From contig JAWUZG010000332.1 in assembly GCA_036785705.1 (NCBI GenBank), positions 2,046,001-2,110,000 of the forward strand: a DNA stretch of 64,000 nt, written 5' to 3'. A program made the position numbers and the translations under genes. Origin of the DNA: Acanthornis magna. Its lineage: Eukaryota > Chordata > Aves > Passeriformes > Acanthizidae. Positions 28,101 through 40,987 of this stretch are shown piece by piece. The notes beneath the pieces were generated by a model that had not been told where the DNA came from, did not search any database, and was given only the letters and a program-made list of their open reading frames with translations. How positions within the stretch are numbered: position 1 is the stretch's first letter; each line of letters begins with the position of its first letter.

Positions 28101-29071
28101 AGCAGGCCATGGGTACAGCTGGGAGCTGTCAGAGGAGGGGACCGAGCTGAGCCTGGTCCTGTGCTGGGATCTGTCCCAGGTTTGGAGTCAGGACCACATG
28201 CTGCCCTCCCTGCCCTCCCCAGCGCTGGGTTTGCACCTCTGCCACAGCTCCTTCACAGTGCTTGTGTCAAGAAAACCTCTTAGCAATGGCAAATTCCTAT
28301 TAGCCTTCTAGAAGAGCAGGGTGTTCATGCTTCATTGTACAGCTTTCTGCCACCTCAGTCTCCAGGGTGCCAGTGCACCTGGGCAGTGCTGCTGGGGCTG
28401 TTCTGATTCTGGCTGCAGCATTTGTCAGTGTTTCAGATGAAGCCAACATCAGAGTATTTAACAGGAGACATTGCTAAAATCGTGTTTTACACATCTGCTG
28501 CATTGATATTTACATTCACTGAATGCCTGCACTCCCGATTTATCACCGGGGGTTTGGTTACATTGCTGGGGTGGCAGGGCCCATGTGCCTCCTGTTTTTC
28601 TTGGGGAATAGGGAGCCTTTGGCAGGGCTTGAGGCAGTGCAGAGGAACCTGCACTGGGCCAGTGCCTTGCCAGGCAGGGGCTGAGCAGCGAGGGAGCAGT
28701 CCTGAGTTACAACTGCAGGGGGTGACCCCAGAGTTCTTACCTCTGTCTCATATCAATGGGACACCATCCTGGTGACTGTGCTCTCCCATGTCACACAGCT
28801 GGCAGTGGCTGTCCCTGCCTGGGCAGAGCTGAGCTGCTGCTTGGCTCTTTCATGGGAAAACTTCAGGTTGCTTTAGTGTAAACCAGTTGTCCACACAATA
28901 GTAAGGATTTATGGCCATCTAACACATGGCTTGGGCTGGTGCAGAGCAGCTCCTGTGGTTTTCTTATGGTCCCATTGCACTTTTCCACGAAGATTTAAGT
29001 TTCCTTTCCCTGTCCTGCGGTGCAGCTGTTGAACTCCAGTTGGACAGCACCGTTCTTGGCTCACACACTCC

Positions 29072-29182
29072 CAGGATCATTAAGGTTGGAAAAGACCTCT
29101 AAAATCATTGAGTCCAACCTCTAACCCAGCTGTGCCATGCCCCCACTAAAGCAAGTCCCCAAGTGCCACATCCACACTTCCT
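29072..29182 (-). mobile_element. CR1 LINE 3' end fragment
   Basis: GATCATTAAGGTTGGAAAAG, ACCTCTAAAATCATTGAGTC and CCCCAAGTGCCACATCCACA are the reverse complement of a CR1 3' end of the subfamily that reads ATCATTAAGGTTGGAAAAGA. About 110 bp remain, 5'-truncated. There is no coding capacity. Confidence 0.88.
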
Positions 29183-32100
29183 CTGTCCCCAAAGTGGGAT
29201 GGTTTCATATTAAAGCAGGCCGTGTGTGCAGGACTGGGTTGGGCAGGGCTGGTCCCGGAGGACAGAGCTGGTGCTGGGAAGGGCTGGAGCAGGGCCACAG
29301 GGCACATCTTTTCTGCAGCTCACTCTGGGGACTGTCAGTGCCATCAGTGGGAACCCTGAAACATGTGACAAGTGGCCATGGAACACTTCAGCTATTGAGG
29401 GATACTTTTATTTTGGTATCTCCTGCAGTGAAACCTTAATATCCTTGCCATTGAATTTACATGACAGATGTAGCAAATAGCCTAGAAAAGGCTACCATTA
29501 ATAAAGAAATTCCGTAAGGACTGGGTGCAGATACAGGAAAATGTGCATTATGGCACCATTCAGCAAAATTTATTCTTGCAATTATAGCCCTCAATGCTGG
29601 CACACCTATTCTTAAAAGTCAAGTCTACATTTGTATGTAAGACTTCAGAGGTTTGTTTCCAGCATTGTCATATTGTAAGGGTTGCTAAGTTGCTAAGATA
29701 CAGGCAGAAAGGTAAGTTTATTTAATACATTTTGTTGAGTAAATTTTATAAAATATTACTGTGATCTGTGGTTCACTAGGTTATATCTGAGGCTTTGCTC
29801 AAGTGGAATTGTCATGAAAAATAGTATGGACTTGATTCATGATTGCATTATTCCTCTTCCACACTGATACAGCTACATTGAAAATAATTGACTTAAACCA
29901 ATGGGGCATGAAAAAGATGCAGGGATGAATTTGGCTCTGTTTCTTGAAATGAAATATGTGCCATTTTCTGTTCAGCATTTGCTGTACCTTAAGAAAAATC
30001 ATAAGGCAAATTACATCAAATCACACTATTAAAAGAAACATTTTCTTGTTCTGTGCAGTAGAACAGATCTGAAACATTGATGTGTTCAGAATTTTCTCAA
30101 AAGCACACTTTTTATCCTTGCCCTGTATTTAAAAATTGATAACCAAGGGGAAAAGCTGTTGAGTTATAAAAACAGGGGTTTTTTATTGTAATTGTGTCAT
30201 CTTCTGCTAAAACATAATTGAACTCAAGGTTTGCATTTGCAAATGACCTTGACTAAAGTTTTGCAATTCAAAGAATTCATGTAATGACTTGGACAGTCTA
30301 GAATGCCAGAATCCCTTTCTGGGGCAAAATCTGTGCAGCTCCCAGTGAGGCCCCTGCATTTAGCACAGGCAGAAAGTGACTCTGCCTCTCATGGGATGAT
30401 TTTAGACTTTGTTTACAGAGAAAATCAGGATGAGGAAGCAGCTCAGAGAGAGGCTGAATGATCTTAGGAGTCTTGTTCTCACCTATGGTTCAGAGAACAG
30501 CTGGTAAACTCTCTGGGGGTACCTGGCTCACCAATCTTCTGAGGCCAGCAGCCCATTATTTGCCACAGTTTTGAGAATCACCTTCACTCCATCGCTTTCT
30601 GCATATGGAGACTGGTTAATGTCACAGGGATGCCATTGCTGGCCTGTGGTTGCTGCATCTTTCTAGCACTGAAACAGTCCCTGCAAGGGCAGAGATGGCT
30701 GCAGCTCATGTGCTTGGGCTCAGAATTCCCTGGCTCGCAGCACTGTGCTGCCTCGGGTAGGGAAAGAATAAATTATGTATTTCTGCCTGTCAGTCCCCTT
30801 TGCTCCCTCCTCTTTTCTTTCTCCCTGAAGGGAGGCTGCAGGCTTAGGTTTTCTCCTTGATTCAAGTTTTTAAACTTTATTGGATATTTCTGAGCGCAAG
30901 AGGAGGGAAAAGAATGAGAGAATGATTACATATCTTTCAGGGCCTGAAGATGAAAATCCTCAGTCTTAATTTCTCACCTTTAAGCCACTATCCGTTTGCT
31001 TCTTGAGTCAATATTTTCCCAGAAGCATCAGTGCCAAAAGCAGCTGCCTGTGTGGATGTCCCCTGGTATTCCTTGGGTCTTATCCCAGTGGTGCTTCCCC
31101 AGATGTGCATCACGTGCTGGCTCGGGAGAGGGACTGTTCACTGCACATTTGAAGTACAATCACAAGTTGATTGGAATATATGTTGTTCTTCGTAGCAAGT
31201 TCTTTATAGTTTATTCTTCAGAGATCTTTTAAAAGGCACAAATCATTGCCTTATGATTGCTATTCAGAGCAAGCTGCCTGACTATCTGACAGAGCCCTTC
31301 CCCAGATTCCCTTTTCTGTCTCTAGCTCCCTCACCAGGCTGTGTCTTCCTGTGGGTGCACTCAGGTAGGGTGACAGAATAAGGAGGTGATAAAAATAATT
31401 TAGCTCTGTAAGAATACTGATCCCCAAGTAAGGTAGTTCCCTGCCCAGATAAGCAGGGTGCTGTTAAACCCCACAGGCAGGGGAACAGGCAGTGATTTTT
31501 GGCTCTGTCATTGCTCCAGGCGGGATTGTCTCTGCAGCCACGGGACAAGGAGAGGACAGACGCTGCTGGGCAGCTCACTGACCCCTGTGAGGTGAGGACA
31601 GGGAGCCAGGCTGGGGCCACAGCCACCTCCACTAGAGTTCTTCCTTCCAAAGGGCTTTGGCTGACAGGCTCTGCTTCCTCTGCCTGAGGCTCTGGCTCCT
31701 GGTGTCACACCCTGCCACAGATATGTCCTGGGAGTTTTTAAGCTTGTACCTGTCCATCAGGCATATTTAAATGGACCATGGCTGTGGAAAACTGCTAGAT
31801 GGGGAATTTATTCTTTTGCCTCTGCTTGCTGGAAGAAGAATTGGATGGCATTAAGAGGCTTCAACCTGCTAGATGTTTGTTTCTGGATTTCGTAATACAC
31901 CCTCTTATTAAGAGTTCATGTTCATGAAAGTCTGCTTTTTATCTCCACTCATATAGATGCTTGAAAATAAATGAAACTCAGTGATCAAATAAATGCTTCA
32001 TTTTAACCTGAAAAAATACACATGATTTAAAAAATAATTTAAAATGGAGCTTCCCATTATTCCCAGTGCTATTGTGAGAATTGGGCTGAAAGCCATACAG

Positions 32101-35100
32101 TTCCTTCCTTGCCAAAATGGGGCATAACCAAGTTTGTTTAGCAGGCTTTTCATGAGAGTCAGTCCTTACACTGAAAGCTCCTATCCTGTCACCTGTTTTT
32201 AAATGCTTCAAATGTAGGAAGCCTGCTGCCGGTGGTATCAGTAATTTTACTGATCTGAGGCCTTGGGCAAATTCATTTGAATTGCTTTGAAACTGCATAT
32301 TCAAAATTCAATAAAATAAGAGGGTCTGATGGTGCAGCTGCAGCATATCCCCTCCAGCTGGGTTAGCTGAGATGTTTCAAGGCCCTGGACTAGCAAAGCC
32401 TGGGTGTGATGTACAGATTATACAGAGAGCTGCCAGGGACGAGGTTTTGGCAGGCTGGGTACAGCAATACCCCCTGCCAGCAGACTTGGGAGTGAGTAAC
32501 AGTGGCTTTCATGCTATGTGGCATCTTTTGCTGGCTTTCCTAGACAGAAATTTGTTGGTGCAATAGTGGCAGCAGGCCAGGGGGAGGGGATTGCCTCAAG
32601 GGTAAAGGGATGGAATGTAGGAAAAACAATAAACCCAAAAAGCTCCAGTTGTTTTGAAAGCGACTGGCTATCCTGAATGCCTTGGTCTGGCTCCAAAATG
32701 AACTGTTCTGTGGGCGGGTTTCGTTAAATTGCATTCAGAAATCATATTTGCCCTTGGGCAGATACCCTTGCTTTTATGCACACGCGGCAAGTCACGTGCA
32801 CCAAAATGGAATTCACATGGTGCTTTAGTCAAAAAGCTAATGTCAGTCATCATACCTTTTATGCATATCCAGTCCCTTGGTTCTTTATGCCCATTTAAAT
32901 ATGCAGAAGTGCTTTTTATTATTACATTGCCTGTAAAGTATGGAGATAGAGATATATAGGCCACATAATTTATTGCGGTTTAGACTCTTCTCTGCATATG
33001 TATTCATCATACAAATTAAAACCACAGGCTTAAAACATTTTGGTTGCTGGTTTCTGATTTTCTCAGATTTCTGCCGTTCAGCAGTGGAAGTAATTCCTTT
33101 ATGTGCCGTGCATCCACGCTTTCCAAATGACTCCTCCAGTAGCAGTACATGGCTTATCTTTGTAGCATTGTAACGCTGGTGTCCTTGTGAGCATCACAGT
33201 GCTGGCACAACCAGCACAGTGCCTAAAGGTGAGATAATCAGAGAATACATGCAGGGACGTTATTTGAGCACCATATCGTTGGACTGCACAGTATGTCCCT
33301 CGTTACTGAAAGGGCTACCATGAAATTTAATTTAGGATTTTACAGACACATTTTGAATTGGAAATCTCTGTAATAACTTTCTCTTTGCTCAGCCTTTTAA
33401 CTGTGAAATTCAGTTGGGGAGTTTTGAAGCAGCAGGTAGTGTCTCAGCACTCTAGAGGGATTTCGCCAGGATTCAGCTAAAGTGCTTGCAAGTGTCATTT
33501 CCATATTTAACTAATTTCAGTTTTTAATTAGCTCCATGTGAAAAATGAGAGTTCACGCTGAGCTAAGCTGTCAGCATAGAGGCTTGTTTCCTTTCTAGCC
33601 TCTCAGGACAATTACTGCAGCATCCCCTGGTTTTTTCAATGAGAGTGCTTAGCCACTGCACGCTCCGTCCCTCCATTGTTCCCTGCCAGGAGCTGGGGAG
33701 TGTGTTGTGTCTAGCTTGCTAAAATGGAGAAGATGAGTTCTGACAATATTTCAAATGCGAAATCGGTTCAGCAAAGGTTCAAAGAACTTCAGAGGTGTGT
33801 CTGTGAAGCGCCCAGCAGAAGGGAGCGCGCTGCCGGCCCAGACCTCCCTGGCACTGTGCAGGCAGGGACATTGTTGGAGCGGTGTCTGATCCTTCAGCTC
33901 CAGCACTGCTGCGCTGGGCAGGATTGCCTCAGCCTGCACGGGGGCAGCAGCTTTGCCATGGGCTTTCTGCAGCCCCAGGGCTCCAGAGGCTGCGTCCCAA
34001 AGGCCTGGGGGCTCCAGGAGGAAAAACTGCCTTTGTGTAAAATTCTACCGTGTAGCACAGGCATGGAAATTGGGTAATCCTGCATCTTGGCTGGAAATTC
34101 ACCTCTGAGGACCTGAATGCAAATCGTAAAATAGTTTTCGAGAACAAAATGAGAGGTGCAGTTCATGTAAACTCTGCAAAGCCATGGGATATGAACAAAC
34201 TTCTGAAATAATTTTATGAACTGATAACAATCCCAAGTTACATTTACATGCCAGTCATATAATGCCATTATTATTTTTAAGATAAGTCAGCACGTGATGC
34301 ACATCTGGGGAAGCACCACTGGGATGAGACCCAAGGAATACAAGGGGACATCCACACAGGCAGCTGCCTTTGGCACTAATGCAGTTATTAAATTTTTTTA
34401 ATTACATTTAATTGGAAAAAATGGTGTAGGTGTTAGGGTTGTTTCTGAGTTGTTTAGGTTTTTTTAAATCTGTCTGATAAGCTGAGATTTTAAAGATTTA
34501 TGAATAGGTTTGGTAATATCTTCATTTTAATTTTTGTATCTATCCTAGGAAAATAGAGGTTGTGTGTATTTTATTCCTCACTAATTAGTACGGACAGCCA
34601 CTTCCAGTAGGCAGAAGCAGATTTTCTCTGTTAGGCCATAAAATCAAATGCATCTTCTTCAAATCAAGATGGATGGGGAAAAAAGAAATCTCAGCTGTGG
34701 CACTTTCTGGGTTCTTAATGTTCACAGTGTTGTGAAAGAAGAAGGTAAATACATTGCAGAAACTTGTCAGATACAGTGACACTGAGGAGTTCCTAGTCAT
34801 TTTTCTTTTAAGATATTGAGGAGCTGCTTTGATACCTGCTTTCAAGCTGAAGCAAATCTTGAAAGGGGAAAAAAAAAAGGAAAATAAATTTCGTAGTGAA
34901 GAGTGAAGCTGAAATGCTAGATAGATTTTCGATATAGTTGAGGATTTGGGGTTTCTTTAAAATATAGTATTTACTGCTTCATCCATCAAAGGAAAAAGAT
35001 ACATTATCCTGGCTTGATTGCCAGCCAAATGGGTGTAAGCCATGAAGAAGTAGAACTTGAGTGTTCGCAATGAAGTACCAGGGTGTAGCTCTAGCTACCT

Positions 35101-38100
35101 TTTTTTCTTTTTGTAGTGTGAGTTCTCTTCTCATTGAATGATAATTCCTAGTTATTTTACTGGTATTACTAAGTAAAGTTGTCCCATATATTAAAATTTA
35201 TTGTATTAATCATTTAACACAATTCAGTTATGCCTTATAAAGTTCATGTATTGGAAGGCAAAGGTTTCTGAGGGTATGTAATCTAGCTTGTGTTTTATTC
35301 TGTGATTCATTAATTAGTTGTACACAGTGATGCATATGCTAATGCATTACAGCTCGTGTCCAATTCACCCTGCAATTTAAATTGCTGACTTTGGAGGGCA
35401 GAGTTTCTGATGGGTTACATTGCTGTTGCCTGTAGAAAACACTGTTTTCTAGGCATTATTATGATGTTCGCCGTCTCAGATACTTAAACTAAAGAGAGGA
35501 GTTGTGAAGTGAAGCTCTCTCCACTGAAGTCAGTGACAATTTTGACCTTGATTACAATGGGCCTTGATTTTATCCAGCTCTAAATGGGTTGATGATGAGC
35601 ATTCTGCATTGCTGACCTCAGGCAGTGCAGTTGGCTTCCGCATCATTTCGTATGCAAGGCAGAAAGCTTCATTAAAGTGATCAGGTATCAGATGCTCTGT
35701 ACATTAAACTGGCATCATTTTTCTGTTGTGGACAGCAGCTCCATCTGTAGCAGTGATTTCTGCAATCTCCGCAGTGATTAGTTTTGTTATATCAAGAAGA
35801 CCAAATTGAGCTAGTCTAAAAACCCCATATTCTAAAAGGCAATTTGAGACACAAGAGATAAAGAAAATTAATACCAATATTAATATTTAAGTGTATATTA
35901 TGATGTTTCTCAGATTAATCTGGATGTTGGTGTCCAAATTAAATAGAAATGTTTTCCATTTTTCATGGTGCACAGTGCTTGAAGTGGCCTTAGGTAGACT
36001 GGTGTGCTGTCATGATGTCTCTTGGGACTTCAGGTGCATAGGCGAGCTTTTGTTCCTGTATTGGTTGATGAAATTGTACAACAGATGTTTTGGTGATGCA
36101 ATTCATAATCATATATGAACACACACACAGAAGAATTCTTTGTGAAATGTCTATTGCTGCAGTCTGAAAACTTGCAATTCTGGCGCTTCAAAATAAAGCA
36201 GTGATCAGAAATGAAAATCCTGGCACCATGAAACCCCTCACTGATTTCTTGTGTACCTCCATATTGGTGTGATCACACAGAAATGCTGTCCTCACCTGCA
36301 GCTTTCATTCCCTTAACAGCTCTAGAATTCTCCATGAGAAGATGAGAAGGCACAGATGCAGGAGGGCCAGCTTTTGGTCTCTGAAAGCTATGAAATTTTG
36401 CTATAAAGCTTGTTTTTCCTGTGAAGGCAACATGAACAAAATTCAGAATAAGACAGGTATAAGATTGTAAATAGTTATAGTTAAACCCATTATGGGAAAT
36501 TATTAACAGGAATCATGTAAGGACAGTGGAAAAAGAAATCTCAAAAATGTAACTAAAGTCCAATTTGATAATTGTTAATTTCTTTCAAAATTACCACTAA
36601 AAAAACAACCCACACAAAGGAATATGAGTTACAAGGCTGTAACTGATTGACTAGATCAGATACTTAGCAAATAAAATCTGTATATTTGATTGTCATCTCT
36701 TTCTATTCGGGCTCAGTAGGCCATCTAAATCACAATACATTAATAATACCAGCCTTTCAAGGCTTATAGAAAGTCTCAATCTGCATAGATGCTAAATATA
36801 ATCTGTACCTTCATGTCAGTATCAAAATATGATTTAGGCTAGGTTTATATATACCTTTTGAAGCACATTGTGAAAGAAATATAAACAGCTTATAGTGTTG
36901 AAAATGAATGAGACGCTTAGGGAGAAGAAACCATATTTGCTTTTCATCTTTGGATTTATTTCCTCTTTGTAATGAACTTTTAACTCCAATAATTACTTCG
37001 CATAGAGAGTAAAACCTTAAACTTTATCATTCATGCAGTGTTTTAAATTGTGATTTTATCAGGTGATTAAATTAAGCTATTCCATATCATTTCTATTAAG
37101 GGAAGAATATACTTTGTGATTAGGAATTATGCTTTTTTTGTACTGTGGACAGAAATTCGGCTATTCATAATAATGCAGTTTCACTTCATTTAGTGTATGC
37201 AAAGGACTAATAAAGGTAAAAACTATTTCCTTATCAGTGTGGCTAACAGAGGTTGAGTCAAGGTCTGAATGCTTTGGAACAGGGAGATATGAAAATCTTG
37301 TTCGACATGTTTGTAGAAATTAGGGCAGTTGCAGTTTCAGAAGATGAACGCAGTTGAATAAATGTTTGACATGACATCCCTTAGGTTTATGATCAGTGTT
37401 AAAAGTAAAGCAGTTCTTTTAATTCTTGTAAGTTCAGGCCTCAGTGATTTGCAAGAGTATATTTGTGTCTGTTTTCCTTGAAACACCAGTTTCAGGTCTC
37501 ATCTAGGTTCTTCCCCCTCTTGGAAACACAATAAAGATGAGCTGGGTACTTTGTTCATGATAATGGTGTCTTTTAGGTGTGAAATTAAAATTGGATTCAA
37601 TTTGCTTTGTATTAACATTGAATGCTCACAATTGCTCAAAAATAGAGCAAAATTGAGTTAAGAGCATCCCTTTCTGCTCTTCTAAGCCTGTTTCAAAAGT
37701 GGCAGTGTTTTGGCAAGGCTGGTAAAGTGGATGTTGTGTAATGTGATCTGGGATCCTCCAGGCTGAAAGATGCTGTATTAGGTAAATAAAAATATATACA
37801 CTTTTGTTATTAGTTACAGCCATCTAGTTCAGATGCGAGACCAAAAAGATTGCAGCCTTGACTCTTGAAATTGCCATGAGAAGTGAGTTCACGTTACACA
37901 GTCTCAGGAACTGATTAATCGTGTGCCACTTCTCTACGCTCCACACAATCTAAGGCCTGTCATGAGAATAAATGAGTAGTGCACTGTATTCTGCTTCTCT
38001 TTTAAGGTCTTTGTCATGAGATTCCAGATTCTGAAGGCAGCATGCAATGCTGTTACCCTTCTCGTGACAAAAAGATTGCTCAAAGTGGCACAAAATCAAA

Positions 38101-40817
38101 ACATTTCAGTAAAGGGGACTGAGATGAGGAAAGTGGAAGCCTAAGCCAGGGATTCTTTCTATCCCAACCACCCAAGGTCCCACTCGTGTTCCTGGGCTGG
38201 AGCTCTGCTACCTTGTCATTATCCTGGGAACTGGGCATCAGGTCTTCACATCCTCCACTTCTCCCTGCCCCCAAAGTAGCTGCAAGTATGTGTAAGCTTT
38301 TGGACTATTTTTGGAAGTAGAAAAACTGAAGATGGAAATAGAGGAATGAACTTTCAAAGCATTGCATGGCAGATAAGCACACAAATCACATTACTCCTAA
38401 TGGGATTTGTGGGTATATCTTTCATGCTGTGCTTTGAAAATCCATTCCATTCAGTTTATTGACGTGCACAGGGAAAGAAATGAGTCAGCTTTGGGGTGGG
38501 GGGGTGATCGGTTTAAAAAAAATAAATAAATACTTTTTTTCGGGTCCCCCTATTTCTTCTGTGTGAATGCAGTGACAATGAAGCATCTTATAACCCTTCT
38601 TCCATCTCCTTTTTGATCTTTAATAACATTTATTTAAAAGAAAGCAATTAATTCCTAGCAGAAGTTTTGCTGCTGCTGACATCAATACACTCATTCGTAG
38701 ATCCTTTATGGTATTTGTATAGAATGTTTCTTGGGCTGGGTGCTTTAAAGCCAACATCTTGTTCTAAACAGTTTATTGTCTAAAAGAGTTTACATGCTGA
38801 GGGTGAAATTATGCCTAAGGATTTCTTTCTTACTTTTGGGATTGTGTGAAGTCAGCTCTCCTTCCCATTGTTTTCCAAAGGCACAGTGAGTCCTGCGTTT
38901 CCCTGGTGAGCGGAAGGAGCAGGGCTGACATTTGTGCTGTGGACAGGGCACTGAGCTCAGCCCTTCTCCACAGCAAGAGCTGTCCAGGGTCTGCCTCCTT
39001 TCCCTTGGTTCATGTCCCGAAACAGGTGCTGGAATTCCCTGAGCCTGTGTTTCTAGGAACGCTCTGGGTGAGAGAAGCCCAGGGCTGGATTCTTTCTGCA
39101 GCACTGAGGAGGCAGCAGGAGTGGCAGCCTGAGATTCCTTACACCGATGGTTCCACAAACCTCCTGGTTAAACAGTCCTCATGGCTTTCCTTCTGAGCCC
39201 AGAAAATACACTCTCATTCTGTTTCAAAAGTTAAAAGATGTTGCTGCTGTTGTTGTTATTTTAAATTCAAAACTATTGCAGAACTCAGGCACAATTAACA
39301 AAAGTATAAACCTGTGGCTAGGTAACATATGGAAGCTTGTATATGGGTGACAGTGTGAGTTCAATTCAATTGATGGAGAAGTGGGAAAAAAAGTGCAACA
39401 AGATACAAAAATATGCAGCAGTGCCATTATAGTCAATGGAATTTTCCATTTTCAGCATTGTAAACTACAAAAAGTGACTCTGAGAAGTGAGAGGTCTTGT
39501 TCAGTGTTATGGGTAGGATAAATAAGACAGCAAAATGGTTCTTCATTGTGCTCTCTAGGTGTAATACAGGTAGGCCTGTTGTTTTATTGAAAATAGTTGG
39601 ATCTGTAAATTATTGAAGTTGTGGATTTTAATAATGCTTTATATGGAGTTCCCAAATGAACTTTTAATTTAAATTTATTAGGAAAACTTAGTGCACAGCA
39701 AATAGCATACTGATGATTAAGATGAATTGCTGAGAATGAATGACCTTGAAAATGAGCCATCTATTTGTTGTTGAGCTTCAATGGTCGCAGTCAATAAGCA
39801 GGACTTTTGCATATATTTCTCAAAATAAGTATTAAATTTAGATCAAATGATCTATTTTTGAAATGCTGCTTTAACCTTGCCTACAAACAATTGAATGGTC
39901 CCAAGTAGAAGAGGCAATATAGTCAGGAATGCATCCAAATGTTTTATATGAGCTCTGTAGGATTCTTAGTCATTAATATTAAAACCCAAGTTCATAAATA
40001 CCCTAAATATTGGTAGTCCAGAGAATTATGTATTTTTTTAGCTGATCTTTGATCTCTGGTATCACCTCTGTAAGAGTCAAATCCTCACCTGCTCTGTCCC
40101 TGAGATCTCCAAGAAGATATTTTGAAAAAGCATCTTTCTTAATCATGACTGACTCTACTGTGCTATTAATTAAAGAAAGTATTTGCCATTGTACTGATTA
40201 ATAGCTACACTGGGTTGAGACACCTTCACAAATGTTGTGGCAGGTCAGCAATTGTCATTTATGTACTGCATTCTCTGCCTAAAAGTCATGCTGCTTCTAA
40301 GAAATGCTTTATGGCATGGAAATCCCAGGGTTTGCCTGTGATGTGTGGTACCAAACTTTCCCTGGATTGTCAGGCCTGGTGGATAGGTGGACATGCTGTG
40401 GTGCAGTGTAGGGCATAGGCTTGTGTCAAACACTTCACAAAGCATTGGGACTAGTGGATGCACTCTGGAGTGTTGTGCACGGGTAGGAGCAGCTATGTCG
40501 GGTTGGATAAAAGTCAAGTTATCCATTCATTTGTCTCCAGCACCCCAAAATGGTTATCTTGGAAAAAAGGACAAATCGTGTATGTACTGTTCCCTACTCA
40601 TCCTCCAACCTCTGGTCATTCTAGGTATTTTCTGAGATGGTGGTAGCATAACAATGTCCCTTGTTTTGTTTACTCTTCCAATAATGATTCAATGTTTTAC
40701 TTACTTAAAATTATCATCTAGCTCAAAATTTTCCTTCTGTTTGATATTAGTCAGCTCAGAAGTCATTATTTTACATGTGGAGTTAAAATGACTCCTCTCC
40801 GGCATACGTTATTTTAT

Positions 40818-40930
40818 GGGTTTGAATTTCATCTGCCAATTTCTGGCCCACTTGCTCAGTTATTTTATGTCCTTGTGCAGTTCTCGGTCAGGCCTCTTCC
40901 TGAATAATGCATTATCAGCAGCAGACTGTG
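40818..40930 (-). mobile_element. Candidate ancient CR1/L3-type LINE relic
   Basis: TTGAATTTCATCTGCCAATT, CCCACTTGCTCAGTTATTTT and GTCCTTGTGCAGTTCTC resemble a widespread amniote CR1-like relic (TTGAATTTCATCTGCCATTT...CAGTC) that I remember from reptile and bird genomes. Similarity is by eye over about 80 bp and then fades. Such old copies are sometimes co-opted as conserved elements, but nothing here shows that. Confidence 0.45.
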
Positions 40931-40967
40931 CCCTCTTCCCTGCATGGCCTGTTTTCCATTTGGAATT

Positions 40968-40987
40968 CTATCATATATATATGATAG
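40968..40987. repeat. 20-bp perfect AT-rich palindrome
   Basis: CTATCATATATATATGATAG is a perfect palindrome centred on an AT run. It is likely of microsatellite origin. Confidence 0.8.
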
